Source: Papaver somniferum (Eukaryota; Streptophyta; Magnoliopsida; Ranunculales; Papaveraceae). Taken from it: a DNA stretch of 64,000 bases. Every line of letters begins with the position of its first letter. Position 1 is the first letter of the stretch. The notes under the pieces were generated by a model. It was not told the DNA's origin. It ran no database searches and was given only the letters and a program-made list of their open reading frames with translations. Shown piece after piece: positions 1-10,289 of this stretch. Both the position numbers and the translations under genes were made by a program. The DNA is taken from the NCBI RefSeq assembly GCF_003573695.1, contig NC_039358.1, positions 157,904,920 through 157,968,919 on the forward strand, given 5' to 3'.

Positions 1-580
1 TAACGATCGAACGAACGTACGTTTTCAAAAACGAGGGTTTTTTCATAAAACTCATACTAATATACACACATGTATATAACTTCATAATGATCAAAACATG
101 AGCAACTCATGAGGATCATAAACATCAACATCAAAAAAAAATACACGTACCTGGTCGGCCGGAATTTGGCCGGCGGCGGCGGCGCTGATCCAGGCGGTCT
201 TCTCCTGCTGCTGGCGTGAAGGTGCTGAGATGGTGGAGAGTTGGTCGTGGAAAAAAAAAGGATTAATCCATTTTATATCAATTTTATTTCCAAAACCTAA
301 TTTCCTAAGGATTTCCTTATTGGTCCCGACCCGCGAATCCTAACCGACCACGGACTTGTCGTCCAAACCAGCGGTTCAATACCAATTTATGCTCATAAAA
401 CGACGCTCCGATCATGACATTGAAGCCTTCATAAAGTCGTGGTTTTCTCATGCTCTCTAAATCCGGTAATGTTTCAACTTACGACTAAGTTCAATTACTG
501 GTATTATTATTTATGGCCGGAAAATCACCATTTAATGCTGACTGAGGAACACAGCTTTCCTCAGTAAGCAGGGGACTTAA
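1..580 (+). other. Probable 3' internal tail of a long-LTR retrotransposon
   Basis: This stretch lies directly upstream of an LTR start (581) and ends in a purine tract, so it is most simply the 3' end of the internal region of that element. It has a GC-rich patch at about 150-235 (runs of CGGCGG) in an AT-rich surround. On the minus strand that patch ends in a good splice-donor-like GTACGTG near 145. I see no recognisable protein. The assignment rests on position and the purine tract only. Confidence 0.4.
541..580 (+). other. Hairpin plus polypurine tract next to LTR
   Basis: ACTGAGGAA (541-549) and TTCCTCAGT (557-565) form a perfect 9-bp stem with a 7-base loop. It is followed by AAGCAGGGGACTTAA, which abuts the LTR start TGTAGATGG. 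The purine stretch is in the right place to prime plus-strand synthesis. The hairpin beside it is unusual. Confidence 0.45.
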
Positions 581-997
581 TGTAGATGGTGGATTTTAGA
601 CAAAGGCTAAATTTGTAAAATCATAATTATACGAAGCTCTGATTCAGCAATCAGACGTGAGTATCGAGACACGGGTCTCTCATCGAATTCTCAATGAAGA
701 GTACTTTCTCTCAGAGTACATGTAGATATGTAGTCTCACGACTGGACAACGGCATATCTTATGAATACTGAATACTTTCAGTGATTATTTCTATATAGCA
801 TTACGAGATGGATGGCTCCTAGACAGCTTGCTCTGCTAGTATAGAGCGATAACGTCTTCAGGAACAAATGGTAATAGCTTGCTCTGCTAGTATAGAGCTT
901 ATCGACAAGCTCATATCGGGATAATTAATGCTCCTAGACAGCTTGCTCTGCTAGTATAGAGCCATAAAATTAATTATTCCTAATTACAATTGCTCTT

Positions 998-1328
998 ATT
1001 CCATGGTCGGATCCACGACTGGTCCCATGGAATGGCAATAACAATTGTTCTGATTCTATGATCGAATCCACAACTTGATCTCATAGAATAGCAATAACTA
1101 TATTATCTCATTACTCCAATTTCATGATCGAATCCACAACTGGTCTCATAATTGGTAATAGATAAATCTTAATTACTCCGATTCTATGGTCGAATCTACG
1201 ATCCCATGGAATGGTAATGCTCACTTTATTATTCTGAATTCGTAGTCGAATCCTCAGCTGATCCTATGAATTAATAATAAACATCTTATTACTCAGTTTT
1301 GTGAATTATTCTCCACCGAATTCCACAA
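998..1328 (+). repeat. Array of six related hairpins (outer LTR copy)
   Basis: Six units of about 50-65 bp share a loop like TCGAATCCACGACTGGTC flanked by complementary arms. The pairs are ATTCCATGG/CCATGGAAT (998, 1025), ATTCTATGA/TCATAGAAT (1053, 1081), an imperfect TTCATGA/TCATAA pair, ATTCTATGG/CCATGGAAT (1181, 1204), AATTCGTAG/CTATGAATT (1237, 1264) and TTGTGAATT/AATTCCACAA (1299, 1319). The arm sequence changes between units while pairing is mostly kept, including G-T wobble pairs. Confidence 0.8.
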
Positions 1329-1508
1329 TTAGTAATAAATAATCAACAACCGGGCGTCTGAGCTACCTCTAAGCAAGCCCCGATTCAAATGGTGAAGGTG
1401 TATTCAACGACGATACACTAACAGTCACCACACGAACGAGTATTTCAAAATACAACGAAACGATGAACCTATGCAAAATAGGGAAGAAAATAATAAATAA
1501 TTAAAAAT

Positions 1509-1795
1509 ATTGACCAGGGTGCTGGGAGCACGGACACACGACCGACTGACCGTGTCGTGGTCAATCCCACGCCAGTTTTATATTTTTAATGCATTTTTAT
1601 TATTTTCCATGATTTGATGAAAATCATCTCATTTTATCAAATCTCCTTCGTCTCGAGGAAACTCCTCGGTTTCATGGTACTTCCATAAATCCATAAAAAA
1701 TAATATAAAATTAAGGAAAGGAGTGTGGGGCGTGACCATTGGTCAACCAGCCATGCCTTGGTCCCAACCGGCCCCACACCCACGGTTCCTTATTA

Positions 1796-1826
<31 letters not shown>

Positions 1827-2351
1827 TCTCTCATTTCATGAAAAAACTCCTTGATTTCATGGTATTTTTGCATAAATCATTAAATAATAATGAAATAAAA
1901 TAAATTATGAAAACTTGTGGGACCGGGATTTTTCCGGCCGGCCATGCCCTAGCCGGTCCCACACGCCCCTTTGTTTTATTATTTTATTATTAGTTTTCCT
2001 TGAATTCATCAAATTCCTTGATTTCATGGTATTTCTCTCAAATTAGGAAAAATTCCCTCAAATCATCAAAATACCTAAAAATATTAAAAATTAGGGAAAC
2101 TCGTGGGACCGGGCCCTAGCTGGCCGGCCATGCCTTCCACGGTCCCACACGCCCTTGTTTTATTATTTTAATATTTTTTGCTTCCCTGAACTCATAAAAC
2201 TCCTTCAATTCATGGAAACTCCCTAAATTCATCAAATTTCTCAAAATTCATGAATTTTTCATAAAATCATCGAAATATTATAAAATTAAGGAAAAGGCAC
2301 CACGGGACCGTGGTCACGACCGACCGACCATGCCTTGACCACGGCGGTCCC
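1509..2351 (+). repeat. GC-rich hairpin modules, about 190 bp period (outer copy)
   Basis: A series of modules each has an AT-rich half (TTATTATT, TTTCATG, AAACTCCT) and a GC-rich half that folds back. The pairs are ATTGACCA/TGGTCAAT (1509, 1558), GTGTGGGGC/GCCCCACAC (1723, 1771), GTGGGACCGG/CCGGTCCCAC (1917, 1953), GTGGGACCG/CGGTCCCAC (2103, 2140) and GGGACCGTGGTCA/TGACCACGG-CGGTCCC (2304, 2336). Three or four of the loops carry GGCCGGCCATGCC or a close variant. The stems differ between modules yet stay self-complementary. Confidence 0.8.
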
Positions 2352-2795
2352 GCGCCTCCTCATTCCTTATTTTTGTAGATGGTGTATTTTCGACAAAGGC
2401 TAAATTCGTAAACTCATAATTATACGAAACTCTGATTCAGCAATCGGACGTGAGTATCGAGACAAGAGTCTCTCATCGAATTCTCAAGAGAGAGTACTTT
2501 CTCTCAGAGTACATTTAGATATGAAGTCTCACGACTGGACAACGACATATCTCATGAATATTGAATACTTTCAGTGATTATTTCTATATAGCATCACGTG
2601 ATGGACGGCTCCTAGACAGCTTGCTCTGCTAGTATAGAGTGATAACGTCTTCAGGAAAAAACAACGAGTTTACCCTGACTATATAAAAGATATGACTTAC
2701 CGACAAGCTCATATCGGGATGATTAATTCTCCTAGACAGCTTGCTCTGCTAGTATAGAGCCACAAAGTTAATTATCCCTAATTACAATCGCTCTT

Positions 2796-3126
2796 ATTCC
2801 ATGGTCGAATCCACGACTGGTCCCATGGAATGACAATAACAATTGTTCTAATTCTATGATAGAATCCACAGCTTGATCTCATAGAATAGCAATAACTATA
2901 TTATCTCATTACTCCGATTTCATGATCGAATCCACAACTGGTCTCATAAATGGTAATAGATAAACCTTAATTACTCCGATTCTATGGTCGAATCTACGAT
3001 CCCATGGAATGGTAATGCTCACTTTATTATTCTGAATTCGTAGTCGAATCCTCAGCTGATCCTATGAATTAATAATAAACATCTTATTACTCAGTTTTGT
3101 GAATTATTCTCCACTGAATTCCACAA
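2796..3126 (+). repeat. Array of six related hairpins (inner LTR copy)
   Basis: This is the second copy of the hairpin series at 998-1328, with the same order and loop. The first stem ATTCCATGG/CCATGGAAT is unchanged. The third unit reads TCATAAATGG here, which pairs slightly better than in the outer copy. Confidence 0.8.
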
Positions 3127-3307
3127 TTAGTAATAAATAATCAACAACCGGGCGTCTGAGCTACCTCTAAGTAAGACCCGATTCGAATGGTGAAGGTGTA
3201 TTCAACGATGATACACTAACAGTCACCGCACGAACGAGTATTTCAAAAATACAACAAAACGATGAACCTGTGCAAAATAGAGAAGAAAATAATAAATAAT
3301 TAAAAAT

Positions 3308-4134
3308 ATTGACCAGGGTGCTGGGAACACGGACACACGACCGACTGACCGTGTCGTGGTCAATCCCGCGCCAGTTTTATATTTTTAATGCATTTTTATT
3401 ATTTTCCATGATTTGATGAAAATCCTCTCATTTTATCAAATCTCCTTCGTCTCGAGGAAACTCCTCGGTTTCATGGTACTTCCATAAATCCATAAAAAAT
3501 AATATAAAATTAAGGAAAGGAGTGTGGGGCGTGACCATTGGCCAACGGGCCATGCCTTGGTCCCAACCGGCCCCACACCTACGGTTCCTTATTATTTTAT
3601 TATTATTATTATTATTTCTCTAATTTCATGAAAAAACTCCTTGATTTCATGGTATTTTTGCACAAATCATCAAATAATAATAAAATAATATAAATTATGA
3701 AAACTTGTGGGACCGGGCCTTGGCCGGCCCGCCATGCCCTAGCCGGTCCCACACGCCCCTTTGTTTTATTATTTTATTATTAGTTTTCCTTGAATTCATC
3801 AAATTCCTTGATTTCATGGTATTTCTCTAAAATTAGGAAAAATTCCCCCAAATCCTAAAAAATATTAAAAAATTATGAAAACTCGTGGGACCGGGCCCAA
3901 GCCGGCCGGCCATGCCTCCACTATCCCACACGCCCTTGTTTTTATTATTTTAATATTTTTTGTTTCCCTGAACTCATGAAAACTCCTTCAATTCATGCAA
4001 ACTCCCAAAATTCATCAAATTCTTAAAAATTCATGAATTTTTCATAAAATCATCAAAATATTATAAAATTAAGGAAAAGGCACCACGGGACCGTGGTCAC
4101 GACCGGCCGACCATTCCTTGACCACGGCGGTCCC
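3308..4134 (+). repeat. GC-rich hairpin modules (inner LTR copy)
   Basis: This is the second copy of the series at 1509-2351. Stems GTGTGGGG/CCCCACAC, GTGGGACCGGG/CCGGTCCCAC and GGGACCGTGGTCA/TGACCACGG are all kept. The module with GTGGGACCGGGCCC near 3887 has lost part of its right arm (CTATCCCAC). Confidence 0.75.
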
Positions 4135-5432
4135 ACGCCTCCTCATTCTTTATTTTATAATTATTTTTCATCATCTCATGGTGTTTTCCTCAGTTTCGTC
4201 GAAACCCTAATTTTGGCATATTTTCTCGAATGGATGCTCAATTGCACGCCAGAAAATATCAAAATTCTCAGGACTGAGACGCGGACGCCTTGGGGACACG
4301 AGCACGCTATCTTGACCGACCAAGATTGGCTCTTTGGCTCACGGAAGCCGGTCCCATCAATTTTCACAGTTTAGACCTAATTTGCACAATTGCTCGTATT
4401 AGGTCCAAAACTTTCCCAAACACTTTGGATTTTCATGAAGTGATCGTCAGGCGGTCACGAGACAACCCAGGGCCGGTTTCATGACTCCATGGTCGGTCCC
4501 TCGCCTCGTCATAATTAATTAGGTTTTCTCACCTAAGGCTCAGACGAGTATTTTCGAATAAATGATTAAGCCAGCATTTAATCATTCTTTCACCAACAAA
4601 TCGCCAACTCTTCAAGAGTTCTTCATATTTGCTCACGTGAGAATATGGACACTACGTGGTTGATCCACGGTCCCATGTAGTCGCTCCCTCCTTCGTCCCA
4701 TGGTTTAAATTCTGACGAACCATGAATTGATCATCAATTGATCAAATTAGGGTTTCTGAATCCAAGGATCATCATTCCAGATTCTAACCTTAACAATTTT
4801 ATGACGACCTCATGGTCATTAATTTTATTAATTATGCTCGGTTCAACGACCAGTATTTTAATTAATATTTTTGGTACGCTGCAAATAATCCATCAGACGA
4901 GCAACATACGCTCAAACGATCAAATATTCAACAATTCATCACATGAGCAACACTTGCTCAGATGATAAATATTTATTCAAACCAAGGAATATTGGTTCAA
5001 CAATCAATATTCAACGATCCACCGAATGAGCAATACTTGCTCACGTCATCGTAAGAACTATACCTCTGTCTCATGACATGTCCAATTCACGAGTTTCAGA
5101 ACATTATGTTCAACTCAGCAACTACATGGACTCATCGTCCCATAAAACCACGAAGTCATCAATTGACTAACAAACCACGAGACGTCAATCGTGTCACTTG
5201 GGGGATATCACTTAGGGTTTTGGACTGGCGGTGTACGACACGTGTGTTCAAACACACGATGGAATGTGAGCAAGTCGTGCAATCAGTTGAAGGAATTCAC
5301 GAGGTAGTGGGTGGAAAATCGACCGTCTTCACACGTTGAGCAACTGGTTTCAAACACGATCTCCACCTCCCCACTCCTTGATTCCATCAACTGTCACACT
5401 TCATGGAACCATGGTGTCTACAATTCCAGCAA

Positions 5433-5440
5433 TATAAATA
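5433..5440 (+). promoter_or_regulatory. TATA box of long LTR
   Basis: TATAAATA lies about 430 bases before the LTR end, the usual place for an LTR core promoter. It would place U3 at 2374 to about 5460 and R-U5 in the last 400 bases. Confidence 0.5.
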
Positions 5441-5860
5441 AGTCTCTGAATCATGATTGAATCATCATCAGTATCATCAATCTCTCGTCAAACTGAAAAC
5501 ACGAGATCATCAACTCATCAATTGAGCAACTACTCTCAATTGAGCAATTTTAATCACTCAGAGCTTATCGTATTCAGAATTCACACACCCACAATCTTTG
5601 ATTACCATTGATTCCACACATTTCTCAGCTCCCCTCCTACAGATCAACCCATCTCTCTCTTGTGACCGAATTTACTCTGGAACGGTCATTGTCTTGATTT
5701 AGGCCGGAGTACTACAAATTGATCTCTCGAATCTAAAGCACCCCCTTTGCAGCGGTGCATCTGTGTGAGGTTTAACATTTCGCTCGGTTTGAGGAGTGTC
5801 CTCCGTACGTTCGTCTCCTCAATTCCTTAAAAACCAGCAAATCGTTTTTCCCCATCTACA

Positions 5861-6203
5861 ATTTTATAATTATTTTTCATCATCTCATGGTGTTTTCCTC
5901 AGTTTCGTCGAAACCCTAATTTTGGCATATTTTCTCGAATGGATGCTCAATTGCACGCCATAAAATATCAAAATTCTCAGGACTGAGACGCGGACGCCTT
6001 GGGGACACGAGCATGCTATCTTGACCGACCAAGATTGGATCTTTGGCTCACGGAAGCCGGTCCCATCAATTTTCACAGTTTTGACCTAATTTGCACAATT
6101 GCTCGTATTAGGTCCAAAACTCTTCCAAACACTTTGGATTTTCATGAAGTGATCGTCAGGTGGTCACGTGACAACCCAGGGCCGGTTTCATGACTTCATG
6201 GTC
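5861..6203 (+). mobile_element. Outer long LTR, continuation (truncated)
   Basis: It resumes with the ATTTT duplication and matches 4145-4487 almost base for base. Similarity stops at CATGGTC (6203), where the inner copy continues for another 1.35 kb. The 3' end of the outer LTR is therefore deleted. Confidence 0.8.
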
Positions 6204-6884
6204 TAGCTTTGCTGTTGTAGTTCATTCACGTTCTAGAGTAATAACCCACAGTGTCAGCAACTTTCAAAAAAATACAACAACCCCAGCTTCATCCAGAGGT
6301 CTATTCCATCTCCATTCGCGTCTGCAGATCCACCTACTCCTTGGATTGTCTTCTGCCATCTGCACTCAACCGAACCCCTGGCTGGCACCCAGTTCAGCTG
6401 TTGTTGTTGTTGAATCAGACATTCGCAGCTCAAGCAGTCAGGTACATAATGCAGATCGAACCCATAACACCAGCATCTCAACACCACTATTAACTTACAA
6501 GAATCTTCTTCGAAAACTCTTCATAATCTCTCGTACACAACCCCATCATTAGAACCACCATCTTCACATGTAGTTGTTGCGAGAACCACATTAATACCCA
6601 ACTGCAATCAACTGCTTCTCTTAACCCCAGTTCAGACTACCCCGTGCATACATGTATATCATCACCACCATCTCAGATCGAGTACGCACCAGAATTGGGC
6701 AGCACCCCATCTTCTTTCATATCTCAAACTCTTCTATACATCCACCATCATTCACACCAATAACTCCAGAAATAAATTCACGCCAAACCCCCAAATTCCT
6801 CCTTGTCTTCACTTTTAAATAGCACTTCAATTTAGCCCCAACAGTAGACATCTCTTCCCGGAATTTCGCTTGTTGTAGTCATCT
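6204..6884. other. C-rich unclassified sequence
   Basis: The plus strand is rich in C and A (many CAACC, CATC and CAGC words), unlike the AT-rich neighbours. Short open frames at 6190-6552 have no recognisable domain. The TRIM at 6885 inserted into this sequence, which continues at 8013. The base bias resembles that of 11396-12402. I see no gene here. Confidence 0.4.
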
Positions 6885-7256
6885 TGTTAGAATATGGGCA
6901 TCCAACTCAAAACCAATTGGCAATAAGTGGAGTAGCTCTACACCTTATATGGACCGATGTATGGTTGCCCTGCCTTCTTAGGTCTTACTGGGTCTCACGT
7001 CTCATACAGGGCTTGGCTGTGATAAAATATTAGAATACGGGCATCCAACTCACAACCAATTGGCAATGAGTGGAGAGGCCCCAAGGATTATAAACCGCGG
7101 GATCTTATATTTCCCAGACAATGTGGGACTAATAATCTCAACACGCCCCCTCACGTGTAGCCTCGTTGGGTCTAACACGTGGACAATTAAATCGGGTAAC
7201 GCGGAGTAAAGACGCGATCAAATGACTCGTCGCAAATAGACTGCTCTGATACCATG
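6885..7256 (-). mobile_element. Inverted TRIM unit: LTR plus internal region
   Basis: Read on the minus strand it gives a PBS (TGGTATCAGAGC, near 7243-7254), an internal region of about 110 bp ending in the purine-rich GTGAGGGGGCG, then an LTR starting TGTTGAGATTATTAGTCCC and ending ...CATATTCTAACA at 6885. Its own 5' LTR is missing except for CA at the junction. Confidence 0.75.
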
Positions 7257-7385
7257 TATTCTAACATGGTATCATAGCAGGCTATTTGCGACGAGTCTTT
7301 CACCGCGCGGTCCGCGCCTTTATTCTGTGCCACCCGATTTAATTGTCCACGTGTTAGACCCAACGAGGCTACACGTGAGGGGGCG

Positions 7386-8012
7386 TGTTGAGATTATTAG
7401 TCCCACATTGTTTGACAATCTAAGATCCTGCGTTTTATAATCCTTTGGGACTCTCCCCTCATTTCGAATTGGTTGTGAGTTGGATGCCCGTATTCTAATA
7501 TGTTATCACAGCCAAGCCCTTTATGAGACGTGAGACCCAGTAAGACCCAAGAAGGCAGGGCAACCATACAACGGTCCATATAAGGTGTGGAGCTACTCCA
7601 CTTATTGCCAATTGGTTTTGAGTTGGATGCCCGTATTCTAACATGGTATCAGAGAAGGCTATTTGCGACGAGTCATTTGACCGCGCCTTTACTACACGTC
7701 ACCCAATTTAATTGCCCACGTGTTAGACCCAACGAGGCTACACGTGAGGGGCGTGTTCAGATTATTAGTCCCACATTGTCTGGGCAATCTAAGATCCTGC
7801 GGTTTATAATCCTTTGGGCCTCTCCACTCATTTCCAATTGGTTGTGAGTTGGATGCCCGTATTCTAATATTTTATCACAGCCAAGCCCTGTATGAGACGT
7901 GAGACCCAGTAAGACCCAAGAAGGCAGGGTAACCATACAACGGTCCATATAAGGTGTGGAGCTACTCCACTTATTGCCAATTGGTTTTGAGTTGGATGCC
8001 CGTATTCTAACA
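7386..8012 (+). mobile_element. Complete TRIM unit (LTR 258, internal 110, LTR 259)
   Basis: The LTRs 7386-7643 and 7754-8012 both start TGTT(G/C)AGATTATTAGTCCC and end TATTCTAACA. They are nearly identical. The PBS at 7644 (TGGTATCAGAG) matches the initiator-methionine tRNA primer used by copia-type elements. The purine tract GTGAGGGGCG precedes the second LTR. No coding capacity, as is usual for terminal-repeat retrotransposons in miniature. Confidence 0.85.
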
Positions 8013-8610
8013 CATCTCCTTTCTGCAATTGATTAGCTCCGCCGAGTCCTCATGATTTCATCTTCATTTTCATATCATAACTACCCAACTATCACCATTT
8101 AATCAAGACCAAAAATTAGGTCATAACCCCTGAATCAACAGCAACAACCAAAGCAGTAACACCACTTCTCCCAACCGATTCTTCTCTCGGAACAAACCCT
8201 ACTGTTATCGCAAAGAATGATGTTGTCTTGACATCTCCGTTTACATCAATCCATCGATCGAAACACTCAGACCGTGTTTGAAAAAATCTCATTGTCAATG
8301 ATAAACAAATACACCCCTGAGTAAATCGTAGATCCGAGAACACCTTATGTCCTGATGTTGTTGTATCACCTTGAACTCTCAATCTTTTCCCACAATTTAA
8401 TCTTCATTTGCATCAACAGATGTGAAAGAAGGTTAGAAGAAATGAACCGATGCTTCTCTCTCGATGAAAACAGAGAAGATGCTTAGCCTTACAAGCAAAA
8501 TGTGGTGTATAATTAGCCACGTTTCACTCCCTTGTGCTGCTCACATGTTTGGAAAAGAAATGATTTCTTTGTTCAACCTCCTGGCCATCAGATGTCTTAA
8601 GTGGTGCGAC
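8013..8610. other. Continuation of C-rich sequence
   Basis: It starts with the CATCT duplication and continues the CA/CT-rich sequence of 6204-6884 to about 8480, then becomes ordinary AT-rich sequence. Short frames have no recognisable domain. Confidence 0.35.
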
Positions 8611-8739
8611 TCATAAATTGTTGGCTTGCCAGCCCAGAAGCTCTGTATAAGTTCCGACTCCTTTGGCCTTACAAGTCTCAAGCGCCAATTTAGCTTCTAA
8701 GCCATTAGTTCTCCATGTGAGTGGATTCACTTGTAATTC
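8611..8739 (-). pseudogene. Possible orphan terminal exon, unknown protein
   Basis: On the minus strand a good acceptor (TCATTTACAG, 8749-8740) is followed by 42 open codons and a TGA stop at 8611. The peptide starts ELQVNPLTWRTNG, contains AKLALETCKAKGVGTYTEL and ends QANNL. It looks like real coding sequence (balanced composition, one Trp-rich and one helical stretch), but I do not recognise the family. No upstream exon was found. It could be a remnant carried by a repeat. Confidence 0.25.
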
Positions 8740-9188
8740 CTGTAAATGACTTAAAACAATATTATTAGCTAGCTAACGAGATCTAGCTAGTGTAAATATG
8801 GGTATAAAAGTGCCGCACTTGCGTGCTTATCAGTTGCCTCCCATGTAGTGCTTGGTTTAAAGTCATCATCCCGAGTATCTCCTTGCAAGATTCACTCCCC
8901 ATATACCAACAATCTGAAAAGTCGGGGATCCTTCCATGTAACCTGTTTTGCAAATACTAGCTTCGCACAAATATTAGTAACATAAAACAGAAACAAAGCT
9001 ATCTACTAATAAAAGTTTCCCCCACACTTATTCTTATCCATACTTGGAAGTGGGTAAAGAATATAAAATTTGGGAACTTCCACGGTTTCTTGTTCCAAAA
9101 CCTGCATAGTTTGAGAATCAAGTATCTCTAATGGAGGACCAAGAAGAGGTAATGGAGAAGAATTAATAAGCAACGGATTAGTCAAACC
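8740..9188. other. Non-coding, probably Ty3-type element
   Basis: No gene seen. On the minus strand the words CATGGGAGGCAACTGATAAG near 8830-8850 resemble the GGGAGGCAAC stretch found after or between coding parts of some plant Ty3-type elements, which fits the gag-like frames just upstream on that strand. Confidence 0.3.
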
Positions 9189-10095
9189 TTACAGAAGCTC
9201 TTGTATTACGGTATCCTCTTCATCCTTAGAGAATTCAATTGAATTACTTACTTCTTGCACATCGTGGTCCTCTATCAAACCTTGCAATTCATTCCTATTT
9301 TCCTCAACTAAAGCCTCGACATTAACATCTTCGTCACAAACTTTTGCAAGCTTAATTGGGTCTTCCATAATATTGGTCATAACTGTCACATTCTCAACAC
9401 TCTCTTCATGATTAGACTCAAACCTTGTTGCAAGGAAGTTCTATAAAACACTAGTTTCATCATACTCATGTACCTGTTGGATAGGTGCTGCTTGATCATT
9501 ATAAAGATCAAGAGTCGAGTCAACCACACTAATATCATCAAATATCTCCAAAGGTTGGTCTTTTCAACACAATCATCTTCATTTTCAGACTCACCATAAT
9601 AAGAATCTTCATCGGCTTCATAACCTTTATCCCGAGGTCGTTTAAGTTCCATATGAATGGTCCTACTAATTTCATTGACAAGCTCTTCTGAGGCTCCATC
9701 ATCTTCCAACTTATGTAATTTCTGTGCAAGTTTTCTGACGTTCACACGCTTACCACCGTTGACTACAATAGGTTTTCTTTCCCATGACTCTTCCTTTTGA
9801 ATGGGTGAATGATCATAACTATGATCCGGAGTCGGATAAGAAAAGTGTTGCAGAAATTGGTTTGTGCAACGTTCTCTGTATCGCGGTCAAGTAGGTCTAG
9901 TCTTTGTTTCATGTCTTGCAATCCATTCATAATCTGCATACAACTCGAATTAAGCCAATTAGAAGTAGAATTATCCCACCTTGGTGCTTGACTTACGTAC
10001 CCACTACAAGGCTGTTGCTGGTATGTATGAAAATCACCATACGGTTGTCTAGGATATGCATCATAACCAACAAATTGGTTTTGTTTGTATCCCAT
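9189..10095 (-). pseudogene. Decayed gag-like ORF, Ty3-type retrotransposon
   Basis: Three minus-strand frames follow one another: 10095-9763 (starts MGYKQNQFVGYDAYPRQPYG, then a Gln- and Tyr-rich stretch and a short heptad-like segment QDMKQRLDLLDRD), 9745-9386 (acidic, ends of the frame disrupted) and 9389-9189 (very acidic). The low-complexity Tyr/Gln/Pro segment, the helix and the long acidic linker resemble the region after the gag core in plant Ty3-type polyproteins. No CCHC knuckle, protease or reverse transcriptase is visible. The frames are broken by indels. Confidence 0.4.
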
Positions 10096-10289
10096 AGATG
10101 GCGGGAAATTTTCATAGTGTTGAGGTTGTTGAAAACCGTATCCATTGCTCTAATATGCTCCTTCCACAATAAGTACCTGAAACAAGAGTTCTCAAAACTA
10201 TGTCAAAAACGGTAAAATAAGAAAAACGAAAACAAAATAGGTGACATAACTAAAAACAAAAATAAGACACCAAAAACAAATTACAACCC

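Larger units (their letters stand above)
581..2373 (+). mobile_element. Outer long LTR, left part (interrupted)
   Basis: It starts TGTAGATGG and is colinear with 2374-4145 in all its landmarks: the TAGACAGCTTGCTCTGC repeats, the ATTCCATGG hairpins and the GC-rich hairpins. It stops at ATTTT (2369-2373), where a second LTR of the same family has inserted, and resumes at 5861. The 3' third of this outer LTR is missing after about 6203. It is probably the 3' LTR of the element whose tail is at 1-580. The family resembles long-LTR Ty3-type elements in organisation, but no coding domain is present to prove it. Confidence 0.75.
2374..5860 (+). mobile_element. Complete solo LTR, 3,487 bp, nested in same family
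   Basis: The ends are TGTAGATGG and CCATCTACA, a perfect 9-bp inverted pair with TG..CA termini. A 5-bp target duplication ATTTT flanks it (2369-2373 and 5861-5865). The host sequence on both sides is the same LTR family: the joined flanks reproduce the sequence at 4081-4200 of the insert itself. No internal region or second LTR is present, so this is a solo LTR or the product of LTR-LTR recombination. A TATA-like box at 5433 sets plus orientation. The length is large for an LTR, comparable to the longest Ty3-type families. Confidence 0.85.
6885..8012. mobile_element. Composite head-to-head TRIM with one TSD
   Basis: The whole block is flanked by the same 5 bp, CATCT (6880-6884 and 8013-8017). 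From left to right it holds a minus-strand LTR, a minus-strand internal region, a junction at about 7256, 10 bp of a plus-strand LTR end (7257-7266), a plus internal region (7267-7385), a plus LTR (7386-7643), a second internal region (7644-7753) and a plus LTR (7754-8012). Both outer ends are therefore the 3' (U5) end of the LTR: TGTTAGAATA on the left and TATTCTAACA on the right. A normal element has one U3 and one U5 end. Confidence 0.8.

Noticed and set aside
6885..8012. Spaced repeats that could be mistaken for a tandem gene or array
   Set aside because: The units are LTRs and internal regions of a TRIM with PBS, purine tract and TSD; the spacers are not variable as in a CRISPR array.
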